A DNA stretch of 64,000 nt, from positions 1,984,001-2,048,000 of the forward strand of contig OZ241882.1 in the NCBI GenBank assembly GCA_965203255.1, read 5' to 3'. The notes beneath the pieces are model-generated. The model made no database searches. It was given only the letters and a program-made list of their open reading frames with translations, and was not told the origin of the DNA. Origin of the DNA: JAPOUP01 sp965203255. Lineage in GTDB: Bacteria > Pseudomonadota > Alphaproteobacteria > Rhodobacterales > Rhodobacteraceae. Position 1 is the stretch's first letter. Every line of letters begins with the position of its first letter. The translations under genes and the position numbers were made by a program. Below, in pieces: positions 17,337 to 26,856 of the stretch.

Positions 17337-20300
17337 ATGTATTCCGAAGCCAGAAAGAGACTTGTCGATTGGCTGCGGAAACAGCTCATTGGTCCAGCCA
17401 TAGACGGCGAACTTCGAATGTCTCCACTGGAACGTTACCCGACAGGTGTTCTCCACCCCATTGAACCCGATCTGACCGGCATCGATCCCGCATCGGCTTC
17501 CGTCGACAGTGCTGAACCCAGCCTGCAGGAAGAACTTGGGGACGACGGTCCAATAGATCCTTCTGATCAGGACTCAGCGGGTTCCTCCCATGCGCGGCCG
17601 GTTCGCCGACGCCGATACGTCCCGCCGTCCGCCGTGGGTTTTTCCTGTTTCGTCCGTGGGAACGTAAGCCTGTCCGTTACGGCCAGCGCCGCCAAATACA
17701 AACCTAACAAGCATCGGGGCTCCGAAGGTCGGTACCAGTCTACCATGTTCAAACGAAAGAAACTTCCTGAAAAAACACTCAACTGGTCTGTGGCCGACCG
17801 TCCCGGCGGAGCGAGTAAGTCGATCTGGAGAGGAAGAGCGGGAATCGAGATTCGTGCGCGGGGTCATCAAGGTGGCCTTATCGTAACGATTACGCTGTGC
17901 AATCGGTGCGAATTGGGTCGGGACGTTCAACCGAACCGGATAACTCGCGAAAGGGTAATCAGGTCGTTGTTCGAGGCCCGACTTGAATGTGTCGTCGAGC
18001 GCGGAGAACTCGTCGACTATCCTCGGGTCGACCCGAGTCTGCTTACCGCTGAAGAACAGGAGCTAGAGCTCCAATACCGGGAGCAACGGATCTATGCGGT
18101 CGGCCACGGAGCTGCCGCTGACTGGGATGTAGAGCCTGGCCGAGCGGCGCGAATTTGGTCCGAATTCATGCCCGACGTGGAAGTGCCATTGATGACCGTG
18201 AACATCGGTGGCGACGAAACCGTTCTCCAACTTTGCCGCCTTGCCCGCGAAACGATGACTCGTGAGCTTGATCGATTCGTCGTTGGCTACGCTGGCTGGG
18301 TGAGCGAACAGCAGCGCATTGCTAGGGAGTTCCGGAATCCTTCCGAAAAGGCTGCGGCAAATCGAATCACTGCGAGAATGGACATCGCTCTCAGACGCAT
18401 GCGCAAGTGCGTGCAGACATTGCGCGAAGACCGGATTGTGGCAAAGTCATTCCGCTTGGCAAACCAGACGATGCTCGACCAAATGCGTCAGGCTGACTTC
18501 ATCGCTGGCAGGCAGAGAGAGCCCGAAGACTACCGATGGCGCCCCTTCCAGTTGGCGTTCCTTCTGACTGTTCTGGACTCAATCATCGACGAGAATGACG
18601 ACTATCGAGATGTTCTTGATCTCATCTGGTTTCCAACCGGGGGAGGCAAGACTGAAGCCTACCTCGGATTGGTCGCGTTTCTGATTGTCTGGCGCCGCCT
18701 GAAGTTTCCCGACTCAGGGGCGGGCACGTCAGCTTTCATGCGCTATACCCTGAGGTTGCTTACCCGACAGCAGTTCGAGCGGGCAGCGCGAATGATCTGT
18801 GCACTTGAGTTGATTCGCAGGCGGGATCCTGCCCGATTGGGCACAGCTCCGATCGACATTGGCATATGGGTAGGCGATGCGATCAGCCCCAATCGCTTCT
18901 CGCGCGCCAAAGAAGTTGTCGAGAAGATCAGAGGTGGCAGAACCGACGCAAGGTATGAACTGCTTCTTGAGCGGTGCGGTTGGTGCGGAACGCCTTTCAA
19001 CGCGGAACAGGGATACGAAGCGACGGATGAAGCCTTTCACTTCCATTGCATTGAACACAGCTGCCAATTCGGCAGCGACCCTGACCCGCTGCCCTGCAAC
19101 GTTGTTGACGAAGCACTGTACGAGCAACCACCTTCGCTACTGATTGGCACCATTGACAAGTTTGCCCGCGTCGCATGGGACGAGCGTACCGGCAGGTTAT
19201 TCGGCGTCGGAACCCGCTCCCGCCCTCCCGAATTGGTCATCCAGGACGAGCTCCATCTGATTACCGGTCCTTTGGGATCGGTTGCGGGTCTCTACGAGGC
19301 TGGGCTTGATACCTTGCTCATAAGAAGAGGCGTGCGTCCCAAATACATAGCCTCGACGGCAACAATCCGTATGGCGCAGGAACAGGTTCGACGCCTGTAT
19401 GCCCGCGATCTCGCGGTGTTTCCGCCTCCCGGGCTGTCTCATGACAACTCGTACTTCGCGCGAACGGATCACGAGCGGCCTGGTCGTCTTTACTTGGGCT
19501 ACCTCGCTCCAATGCTCGATCAACAGCACTGTATGTCGCCGCTTGCCGCAGCATTGCTTGCTGGTCCCGAGGTCTTGTTCAGCGAAGATGCGGACAAGGA
19601 TGATCTGCTCGACGCGTGGTGGACGCTGGTGGTCTACCATGGAAGTCTCAGGAGTGTTGGCAATAGCCACAACGCCTTTGTGACGGATGTGCGGGATTTC
19701 GGACGGAGGCTTACAGGCGAGCTTCGGGAGTTCCGTAAGTCCGGCCATGGTGGCGAATCTGAAAGTGAGCCAAAGGAGCCTGAAACAGTTACGGGGCGGT
19801 CGCCGAACCTGCGCATCGCCCAGCTCACAAGTCGACGAACCGCACAGGAAAACGCTGAGACATTCACGGATCTGGCGCTTGGTCGCGAGAAGGACGACTG
19901 CATCGACGCGGTATTGGCAACGAACATGGTATCCGTCGGTCTGGATGTCGCTCGACTCGCCTTGATGATCGTTAATGGTCAGCCGCTCACAACTGCGGAA
20001 TATATTCAGGCGAGCAGCCGTGTCGGTCGGGCAGACGTTCCTGGTTTGGTGCTCGCGAACTATCTTCGGCATCAAGCAAGGAGCCTGTCGCATTACGAGA
20101 CGTTCCGTCCGTATCACGAGTCCTTCTATAGATTCGTGGAACCCACCAGCGTTACACCTCACACTTTCCAGGTTCGGACACGTGCTTTGCATGCTGCACT
20201 GGTCATCGCGATTAGGCATGCATGCCGAAACCTTCGAAGTAACGGGGCGGCAGGGACATTCAACGAGGATGCGCCCGAAGTCAGGGTGGTGGTCGAAGAA

Positions 20301-20594
20301 CTGAAGAGGCGATGTCAGCTTGCGGCTTCTGAACCTGAACACGGTAGGGAAGTGGCATCACACATTGACCGACTTGTGGGTGAGTGGCACGCAGAAGCAT
20401 CTCGCTGTAAAGTCGATCGCCGACAGCTGAAGTATGAAGTGCCGCAAAGTGAGGGAAATGCCGATAGGCTGCTCTACGCCCACGGCGATGCCCGACGCGG
20501 TCTTTGGGCGACTCTTCACTCAATGCGGAACGTGGAGTCCACTGGGCAGTTAAGGGTCCATGACTGGCCACCAAGTGGCAGGTCACACACATGA
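17337..20594 (+). CDS. drmA: DISARM-type helicase DrmA-like protein
   Basis: A 1085-residue superfamily 2 helicase. The N-terminal ~400 residues open with ARKRLVDWLRKQLIGP, resembling the DrmA start. Helicase motifs follow: Walker A FPTGGGKTEAYLGL (about 431-444), a four-cysteine insertion (CGWCG ... CIEHSC, about 543-575), the DEAH-type box DELHLI (about 636), ASTAT (motif III) and QASSRVGR (motif VI, about 892). The glycine-rich PTGGGKTEAY Walker A and the partner gene with a DUF1998-type C-terminus are the hallmarks of DISARM DrmA/DrmB. DISARM blocks phage DNA entry or processing. It is the first gene of a five-gene run with little or no spacing. There is no DISARM methyltransferase nearby apart from the mobile BglII-like one. 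Confidence 0.82.
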   Translation: MYSEARKRLVDWLRKQLIGPAIDGELRMSPLERYPTGVLHPIEPDLTGIDPASASVDSAEPSLQEELGDDGPIDPSDQDSAGSSHARPVRRRRYVPPSAVGFSCFVRGNVSLSVTASAAKYKPNKHRGSEGRYQSTMFKRKKLPEKTLNWSVADRPGGASKSIWRGRAGIEIRARGHQGGLIVTITLCNRCELGRDVQPNRITRERVIRSLFEARLECVVERGELVDYPRVDPSLLTAEEQELELQYREQRIYAVGHGAAADWDVEPGRAARIWSEFMPDVEVPLMTVNIGGDETVLQLCRLARETMTRELDRFVVGYAGWVSEQQRIAREFRNPSEKAAANRITARMDIALRRMRKCVQTLREDRIVAKSFRLANQTMLDQMRQADFIAGRQREPEDYRWRPFQLAFLLTVLDSIIDENDDYRDVLDLIWFPTGGGKTEAYLGLVAFLIVWRRLKFPDSGAGTSAFMRYTLRLLTRQQFERAARMICALELIRRRDPARLGTAPIDIGIWVGDAISPNRFSRAKEVVEKIRGGRTDARYELLLERCGWCGTPFNAEQGYEATDEAFHFHCIEHSCQFGSDPDPLPCNVVDEALYEQPPSLLIGTIDKFARVAWDERTGRLFGVGTRSRPPELVIQDELHLITGPLGSVAGLYEAGLDTLLIRRGVRPKYIASTATIRMAQEQVRRLYARDLAVFPPPGLSHDNSYFARTDHERPGRLYLGYLAPMLDQQHCMSPLAAALLAGPEVLFSEDADKDDLLDAWWTLVVYHGSLRSVGNSHNAFVTDVRDFGRRLTGELREFRKSGHGGESESEPKEPETVTGRSPNLRIAQLTSRRTAQENAETFTDLALGREKDDCIDAVLATNMVSVGLDVARLALMIVNGQPLTTAEYIQASSRVGRADVPGLVLANYLRHQARSLSHYETFRPYHESFYRFVEPTSVTPHTFQVRTRALHAALVIAIRHACRNLRSNGAAGTFNEDAPEVRVVVEELKRRCQLAASEPEHGREVASHIDRLVGEWHAEASRCKVDRRQLKYEVPQSEGNADRLLYAHGDARRGLWATLHSMRNVESTGQLRVHDWPPSGRSHT

Positions 20595-20645
20595 TTGACG
20601 AGTGGGATCGCGCAGCGAGCCGGGAATGACCAGGAGTCGTGTCGT

Positions 20646-22511
20646 ATGAATGAAGAGCATATTCCGGTTCGGCTCTCTCACCTGCTGCGAGACTGCTCAG
20701 TGGGGGCGGTCGTGCGCGGTCCCGACAGCCTTGTGGTCGTGCAGGACATTCGTGGTTGGGACCGACTGGGCAGTGACTCTTCGGATCGTGAAATCCGGTA
20801 TGTGGAACGCGTAAGGAGTGCGCTCGGCATTGATCGGAGGTTACGCTCCCCGCCGCACGCGCTGGAGAGGGGTGGTACCGTGGTCGGCTGGATCCCGGCG
20901 CTGAGATTCCCGTCTTGGATGCGTTGTACGAAGTGCGAACTAATGCACCATGCCCCTTGGCGGAATCGGCGACCAGCCGGAAGTCATGGCAGAGACAATG
21001 GGTCATGGAATGGCGCCATCCCGGAAGAGTGCATGGAACTCACCTGCAATGGCAGGCTGGAGCAGGTGCCGTGGCTTCTCGTGCATGAGGACGGCCACTT
21101 GGCGGATGTTCCTTGGCATTTTCTGGTTCATGACGACGCCCGGAACCCAGGGCAGCGCGACTGTCTTCCGGACTGGAAGGAGCCCTACCTGAAATTGGTG
21201 GAAGCTGGAACAGGGCGCCGGGTTGTATGCACTCGATGTGGTGTTGGTGCTGCCTTTGAAGCTGGAAAGTTACCGAGAATGCTGTTTCCGACCCATACTT
21301 GGCAACAGCCTTGGGTACGGGAGCCACCTGCGAAAACCCCCGATGCTCTTGCCTTGGTGACGGAGATCAATGATGTCCGCGTTCATGCACCTGTTGTCTG
21401 CACCGCGCTCGTCATACCACCTGAATCACGCATTCGTCGAGGAACAGTCACAGATCGCCTTTATGGCAGTACAAGGAATCAGGATCACATCCGAAACGCG
21501 AGGAACATGCTCGATCGCAGGAGCAGAATTAGACAACTCGCCGGCGATTATCGCTGCAAACCCGAAGAGATAGAGGAAGCACTCGCTGAGATCAAGGAAG
21601 GTTACCCCTTGTTTGGTAAGTCGATTACACAGGGAGACCTGCTGGCCGATGAGTTCCAGGCGCTGACAAAACAAATCCCCAATCTCCGGGAAGAAGAGGA
21701 CTTCGTGACCGAACACCATACGCGGGGCTGGAAGGAACTCCTGAACAGGCTCGGCGAAGGGGGTGCCAGGAAGGTTGTGAACGCGGTTTCCGATGTGATC
21801 GCGGTCAACAGGCTCAAGGAAATCATGGTCTTCAGGGGTTTTCGGAGAGCAAATGGAGAGAGGCTGGTGCCGCCGGACATCACCGGTGAGTGCGATTGGT
21901 TTCCAGCGATCGAGTTGTATGGTGAGGGGATTTTCTTCACTCTCGATAACTCGCGGCTGCGGAATTGGGAGGACAGTGAACATCTTCGCTGCCGGGCCGA
22001 AAAGTTTAGCCAGCGATATGTTCAGCGGGCCGCGACAGGCAATCCGGAATTTGAGATTGATGTTACGCCACGGTTCCTGCTTTGTCACACACTAGCCCAT
22101 CTGGTCATTCGCCAACTCGACGCTGAAGCGGGATACCCTGCGGCCTCGCTGAAGGAACGCATCTACTGTTCGGACGGCAAGGCGCCGATGGCAGGCATTT
22201 TGATCTACGTGGCTGTTCCGGATGAGGAGGGATCCTTGGGTGGCTTGATGGAACTTGCGAAGCCTGAGCGGTTCCTCCGGTTACTAGGCGGTGCGATCGA
22301 GGCTGTGAACTGGTGCTCTTTGGATCTTGTCTGCGCAGAACAGGAAGGTCATGGGCCGGACCTGCTGAACATGGCCGCCTGCCACGCATGCGCACTTGTT
22401 CCTGAGACCAGCTGTAGTTTCGGAAACGTTCTGCTCGATAGGGTCTTCGTCAAGGGAGCGAAGAAGGAAGGGATTCCCGGGTTTCTTGACGTTGTAGGGG
22501 CCGACCGGTGA
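20646..22511 (+). CDS. drmB: DrmB-like DUF1998 protein
   Basis: DrmB is the DUF1998-containing partner of DrmA in DISARM. From ATG 20646 (AGGAG upstream; an in-frame ATG at 20595 lacks one) the protein is 621 residues. It begins VRLSHLLRDCSVGAVVRGP, matching the usual R-S-L-x(6)-G-A-V start. Zinc-ligand-like pairs sit at CTKC and CTRC. The DUF1998 C-terminus is clear: CHTLAHLVIRQL, then CHACALVPETSCSFGNVLLDR with its cysteines intact. The gap to drmA is 51 bp, and its stop overlaps the start of the next gene. Confidence 0.85.
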   Translation: MNEEHIPVRLSHLLRDCSVGAVVRGPDSLVVVQDIRGWDRLGSDSSDREIRYVERVRSALGIDRRLRSPPHALERGGTVVGWIPALRFPSWMRCTKCELMHHAPWRNRRPAGSHGRDNGSWNGAIPEECMELTCNGRLEQVPWLLVHEDGHLADVPWHFLVHDDARNPGQRDCLPDWKEPYLKLVEAGTGRRVVCTRCGVGAAFEAGKLPRMLFPTHTWQQPWVREPPAKTPDALALVTEINDVRVHAPVVCTALVIPPESRIRRGTVTDRLYGSTRNQDHIRNARNMLDRRSRIRQLAGDYRCKPEEIEEALAEIKEGYPLFGKSITQGDLLADEFQALTKQIPNLREEEDFVTEHHTRGWKELLNRLGEGGARKVVNAVSDVIAVNRLKEIMVFRGFRRANGERLVPPDITGECDWFPAIELYGEGIFFTLDNSRLRNWEDSEHLRCRAEKFSQRYVQRAATGNPEFEIDVTPRFLLCHTLAHLVIRQLDAEAGYPAASLKERIYCSDGKAPMAGILIYVAVPDEEGSLGGLMELAKPERFLRLLGGAIEAVNWCSLDLVCAEQEGHGPDLLNMAACHACALVPETSCSFGNVLLDRVFVKGAKKEGIPGFLDVVGADR

Positions 22512-23674
22512 TGGCAAAGCGCGAATTCAAACTTCCCGGAATTCAGGATCTCAGCAAGGATCAGGAGAGGGCCCGCCACCTGCCCAAAGAAGGTCAGCAC
22601 CTGATAATCGGCGGGCCAGGGACAGGGAAATCCGTCCTCGCGTTGCTAAGGGCCAGACGTCATGAGCGGGACGGTGAAGAATATGTCTTTCTCGTCTTCA
22701 ACCACCTTCTCGACCAGGCTGCCGGACAGCTGTTCGGAAGCCCTCTCGTCAGTCGAACATGGATAAGTTGGTTCTTTGAGACATTCAGGAAATTCACTGG
22801 GGACAGCGTTCCACAGTTGGATGCGACGAGTGGCAGTCTCAGGCCAATCGACTGGGATCGCGTTCAGGAAATAATCGATGCGATGCCTCCCGAAGAGCCA
22901 TCACCGCGTCCGTTCCTGGTAATTGACGAAGGGCAGGATATGCCTCCTCAGTTCTATATTGCGCTCGTGGGGCTGGGGTTCAACAGATTCTTCGTCGTCG
23001 CCGACCAAAATCAACAGATTACGGACGAACACAGCAGTCGCAAGCAGATCACTGACTGTCTGGCTATCGAGGCAAACAAGGTCATCGAACTTCGGGAGAA
23101 CTACCGAAACAGCTATCCGGTCGCGAGGTTAGCTAGGGAATTTCATACCAGCGACCCCGCGAGTCCGCCACCAGATCTTCCGGGGCAGGCTTCAGGGGAA
23201 ATCCCGAGACTCTATTGCTACCGTAGGAGCAGACTGAATGCGGTTGCCCGCGGCATCCTGCGTCGTGCCGACCAAAGGCCCCGGACGCTGATCGGTGTGA
23301 TTTCGCCAAACAATCGGGTTAGGGAAGCCTATCTGAACGCCCTGAGAAACGTCGAGGTGCGGTTGGACAATCCCCGCCCCAACGTAATGACCTATCACTC
23401 GGGGGACCGCGCTGAGGTGCGCTTCGACGAAGGCGGAATCATGGTGATCAACGCCCAAGCCTGCAAAGGCCTCGAATTCGACATCGTGGTATTGGCGGAT
23501 ATCGACGAGCACTTCATCCGCAAACAGGATCCTGATCACACAAAGCGATTGTTCTATGTCATGGTCGCACGCGCCAGGGAGCAAGTGTTTAAGTTGATGA
23601 AGCGGAACGGGCGCAGGGACGTTCTTGGAATCCTGCCGAAGGATCCAGATATTCTGAAACGCGAGGATCATTAG
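22511..23674 (+). CDS. Compact UvrD/Rep-like superfamily 1 helicase/ATPase
   Basis: A 387-residue P-loop protein. Walker A GGPGTGKS is at residues 34-41, the Walker B-type VIDEGQDMPPQ at about 137, motif III VVADQNQQI, motif IV-like LRENYRNSYPVARLA, motif V INAQACKGLEFDIVVLAD and motif VI RLFYVMVARAREQV. This is a complete but minimal UvrD-type core without the large 1B/2B insertions. The ATG 22511 overlaps the drmB stop (TGATG); a GTG at 22508 is the alternative. The helicase residues look intact, in contrast to the degenerate ATPase two genes downstream. Known DISARM types do not, to my knowledge, include such a helicase as a core gene. Confidence 0.8.
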   Translation: MAKREFKLPGIQDLSKDQERARHLPKEGQHLIIGGPGTGKSVLALLRARRHERDGEEYVFLVFNHLLDQAAGQLFGSPLVSRTWISWFFETFRKFTGDSVPQLDATSGSLRPIDWDRVQEIIDAMPPEEPSPRPFLVIDEGQDMPPQFYIALVGLGFNRFFVVADQNQQITDEHSSRKQITDCLAIEANKVIELRENYRNSYPVARLAREFHTSDPASPPPDLPGQASGEIPRLYCYRRSRLNAVARGILRRADQRPRTLIGVISPNNRVREAYLNALRNVEVRLDNPRPNVMTYHSGDRAEVRFDEGGIMVINAQACKGLEFDIVVLADIDEHFIRKQDPDHTKRLFYVMVARAREQVFKLMKRNGRRDVLGILPKDPDILKREDH

Positions 23675-25267
23675 ATGAGCGAGCAGCTGGAACTAATTGC
23701 GGAAGTCGAGAAACCGACCCTAACCAAAGTGCCGACCACCGGACTGTTGGTCACCAATCACCTCAATCTAATGTACATGCTCGCGGCGGGTCTGGTGATG
23801 CCGCCAACTGGATTCGGAAACAAATACTATGCTGACAGCCTTGGAACCTTTCCGGGATGGATCCCACTTTTTCTGAGTTCTCCAAGCAAGGAAGCGATTG
23901 ATCTGGCAGTGAGTGAGGCGGAGCACCTCAGGCCAACTATCGTGCTGTTCAACCTATCCAGCCTCTCGGGGCCAGTGATGGTCATGTCCTCCAAAGGTGT
24001 CGAATCCCGCGAATTCCGGGATGGGGTCTCGGCGTCTGAGCGCGCGATTCTTGTGCCGGCGCCGCTGCCCATGTCCTGGGTCGAGTTCATTAGCTTCAGA
24101 ACCAAAGAAGAAAAATTGGCGTGCGAGGCAGATGCCAAGGATTATGGCAATGTGCCGCTTGCGGACTATCCGCGATTCGTAAACCGGCACAGACTGTTCA
24201 CCAAGCCAGCGGACGAGCCATGGCCCCTCACAGGAAAGTCTGTTGAAAACAGAGAGGTTCCACTCCAGCAACCGCTCGCCGCTGGTGGTGTAATGGTGAT
24301 GCTGCAGCAAGTCGCCAACCTCAGTGCCGAAGCGGTTCACGCATGCCGAACCGCATTCGGTCCAGACGACAGAGAATCGGGGTCGGAGAACGTTCATCCA
24401 ATTTTGGCCGGATTGAGTGGTTGGATCACGACAGGCGAGGCCTCTCTTTCCCATCCACCGGACACAACGCAGGATAGATCGGCATTGCAAAATCCATCCC
24501 AAGCGCAGATCTTCTGGACGGCTGTCGATAGGCTCACTGCGTGGCGGAATGATGGTCAGCGCGGCGGGGCGGGCGATGTACTCCTCGACCTTCTTGGCAC
24601 GGTAGCGGAAGGTTCCGATGGGCGATTGCAGGAAGGGGCAAGGAAGCTCCGCGATTCGCTCGCCTCTCTCTCCGGACTCTCCGACGCCACCCCGACCGAA
24701 TTGTTCGAGAGGCATGAAACGCCGCTCGCCCATGCAATGACGCTCTTCTTCGTAAATCGCGATTGCGCGGAACTACTGGAGTACGAGAACAGCCGGTTGT
24801 CCGAACTGGATTGGCTGGCTGCCGTTATCCTGAGCGGGGTCCGGGACGGGTGGATGCAGCTTCCGCTCGCGCTACGACGCGACCGTGCGTTCTCGGACGC
24901 GGTTTGCCATCGGATGGCTCAGATGTCACATCGGCTCGCCAAATCGGGGATCGAACTTGGAGATGCACCGCCAAGAGTCCGCCCGCTGCGCGAGATGTTC
25001 GGTGATCCTCGGAACTGGAAAGCCCGCGAGAAATCCGCGGCTCTGGCGCTTGCCAAAGCGCAGAAGTGGGACTGCGTCAGTACCCACATAAGGCTCCGTG
25101 CGGGCGAGTATAAACTGACTTTAGGTGGGGGTACGCTATCGATTGAAGTGCCAGGAGAACTTAGGACCGCGCCCGAAGTCGATCCCGATCGCTTCTTCGA
25201 ACTATTGGCCGCCACGCGTCTGGACGCGACTGTCGAAGCAAATATCCGTAAGCTATTCGGGAACTGA
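23675..25267 (+). CDS. Unrecognised 530-residue protein of the DISARM-like operon
   Basis: I do not recognise this protein. It starts immediately after the previous stop (TAGATG) and ends 8 bp before the NERD gene, so it is an integral member of the operon. The N-terminus (TGLLVTNHLNLMYMLAAGLVMPPTGF) is hydrophobic but is not a signal peptide. The stretch NLMYMLAAGL and the later FGNKYYAD recall phage-defence proteins of unknown function, but I can name no family. The middle is acidic and hydrophilic, and the last ~150 residues are helix-rich (EANIRKLFGN end). No nuclease, ATPase or methyltransferase motif is seen. It may be an adaptor or effector specific to this system. Confidence 0.75.
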   Translation: MSEQLELIAEVEKPTLTKVPTTGLLVTNHLNLMYMLAAGLVMPPTGFGNKYYADSLGTFPGWIPLFLSSPSKEAIDLAVSEAEHLRPTIVLFNLSSLSGPVMVMSSKGVESREFRDGVSASERAILVPAPLPMSWVEFISFRTKEEKLACEADAKDYGNVPLADYPRFVNRHRLFTKPADEPWPLTGKSVENREVPLQQPLAAGGVMVMLQQVANLSAEAVHACRTAFGPDDRESGSENVHPILAGLSGWITTGEASLSHPPDTTQDRSALQNPSQAQIFWTAVDRLTAWRNDGQRGGAGDVLLDLLGTVAEGSDGRLQEGARKLRDSLASLSGLSDATPTELFERHETPLAHAMTLFFVNRDCAELLEYENSRLSELDWLAAVILSGVRDGWMQLPLALRRDRAFSDAVCHRMAQMSHRLAKSGIELGDAPPRVRPLREMFGDPRNWKAREKSAALALAKAQKWDCVSTHIRLRAGEYKLTLGGGTLSIEVPGELRTAPEVDPDRFFELLAATRLDATVEANIRKLFGN

Positions 25268-25275
25268 ATACCGCT

Positions 25276-26856
25276 ATGCGTATGGTTCCGTCTTCACCCT
25301 ACGACACGGGAAGTCAGGCGGAGAAGCGGATATTTGAAAGGCTGCGTTTTGCGCTCGACGATCGTTACGTAGCGCTGCATTCGCTTAAGCCGACCAATCA
25401 CCCTCACAAGCGGTTTCCGGAAATCGACTTCGTCATCTGCGGTCCAGACGGGCTATACGTTCTTGAGGTCAAGGGAGGAAAGGTCACCTATGAAAATGGA
25501 GTTTGGCATTTCCGAAACCGCCATGGCAAGGTGACGACATCTCACGAAGGACCGTTCCGTCAGGCAGAGAACGCGCTTCACGGACTCGTCAAGTGCCTTG
25601 AGACTGGCTTTCCTGTGGATATGCTGAACCGGCTCATCATCGGATACGGTGTCCTGTTTCCCGATTGCGAATGGGTGGTTGGAAGTGCCGAGTGGGACAC
25701 TGCGATGGTCGCCGACATGCGTCGCAGCCGTGATCTTGGGGGATGGCTTCTAAACCTCTTCAGCTACTGGAATGAGCGTTCTGGACAGCGTGTTGGACCC
25801 AGCGCCCGTGAAGTGGAAGAGCTTCAGGAATATCTTCGTCCTGAGGCAAATGGCCGAGGGACAGAAAACGAAGATCAATTGTTTGGGCATGTGGCTGACA
25901 TCGAAGGGTTCTTCGCACGGTTAACCGAAGACTCTTTGCGCATTGCCGGTATGGATGAGACGCGAACGCAAGTGCTCTGCGCGGGTGGTGCAGGTAGCGG
26001 AACGACATCCCTCGCGCAACGGCTGGCAAGGCACTGGGCTGAATCCGGCCTGCAGGTGGCAGTCGTATGCAGGTTGCCTTGGCTGAGGCACTTCCTTGCC
26101 TCAAGACTGTTACTGCCGGGTTTGACAGTTTCGCTGATTGAAGGTGTTCATCTCGACTGTCGACGGGCAAGGCTGCGACGGTTCGATGCCCTGATTGTAG
26201 TCGAGGGGGAAGATCTGTTTGAGATGCCATGCATTGAGACCTTGGATGCCGTTCTCGCCGGAGGGCTGGAATCGGGTCGTTGGTGCTGGTTTTTCGATCC
26301 GAATATCCAGTTGCTGACCAATGAAGGTGATCCACGCGCAAGAGAATATCTGGAAGCGCTGGGACCAAAGCGGTTTCGTATTGACTGTCACGACCTCGGG
26401 TTGGTCCCTGAACAGGCACAGGATGGTCTGGGAGCTGACCTGGGCTTGAAGATATCCAAAGCTGGTCCGGAGGTGCGCGAGCAAACTGTAGGCACAAAAC
26501 AGGAGTCGGCGGCACGCATCGCATCCGAGATTCTTGATCTTGTTGACGTGGGAGGGCTTTCATCCGGCTCTGTGACAGTCGTTTCGCCCTTCGGTTTTGC
26601 GCAGTCTTCCGTTTGCCAGATCGCTCCCGAGATGTCTGAACGATTGTGCTGGCTGGATGAGTATTCAATGCGAGAGATGCCAGTCGACAGGGTGGGATTT
26701 GCGAGGATCAAGGATTTCAAAGGCCTTGAGAACGAGGCGATTATTGTCGTTGATTTGCCCCGCCCTGACGGAAGTGGACGCACTTCGGCCGATCATTATG
26801 TGGCAATGAGTGGGGCGCGTTCCATATTGTCCATGATTTACCTGGATCACGACTGA
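25276..26856 (+). CDS. NERD-domain nuclease fused to a degenerate UvrD-like ATPase
   Basis: A 526-residue protein. The N-terminal NERD domain carries QAEKRIF (14-20) and the PD-(D/E)xK-type pair D51 ... E64-V-K66 in EIDFV and YVLEVKGG, so the nuclease site looks intact. From about residue 230 a UvrD-like region follows: CAGGAGSGTTS sits where a Walker A should be, but the invariant lysine is replaced by threonine. The Walker B position reads IVVEGEDLF, while the C-terminal RIKDFKGLENEAIIVVDLP and the final YVAMSGARSIL still look like motifs V and VI. ATP hydrolysis is therefore doubtful. It is the last gene of the DISARM-like operon and the most likely DNA-cutting component. Confidence 0.8.
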   Translation: MRMVPSSPYDTGSQAEKRIFERLRFALDDRYVALHSLKPTNHPHKRFPEIDFVICGPDGLYVLEVKGGKVTYENGVWHFRNRHGKVTTSHEGPFRQAENALHGLVKCLETGFPVDMLNRLIIGYGVLFPDCEWVVGSAEWDTAMVADMRRSRDLGGWLLNLFSYWNERSGQRVGPSAREVEELQEYLRPEANGRGTENEDQLFGHVADIEGFFARLTEDSLRIAGMDETRTQVLCAGGAGSGTTSLAQRLARHWAESGLQVAVVCRLPWLRHFLASRLLLPGLTVSLIEGVHLDCRRARLRRFDALIVVEGEDLFEMPCIETLDAVLAGGLESGRWCWFFDPNIQLLTNEGDPRAREYLEALGPKRFRIDCHDLGLVPEQAQDGLGADLGLKISKAGPEVREQTVGTKQESAARIASEILDLVDVGGLSSGSVTVVSPFGFAQSSVCQIAPEMSERLCWLDEYSMREMPVDRVGFARIKDFKGLENEAIIVVDLPRPDGSGRTSADHYVAMSGARSILSMIYLDHD

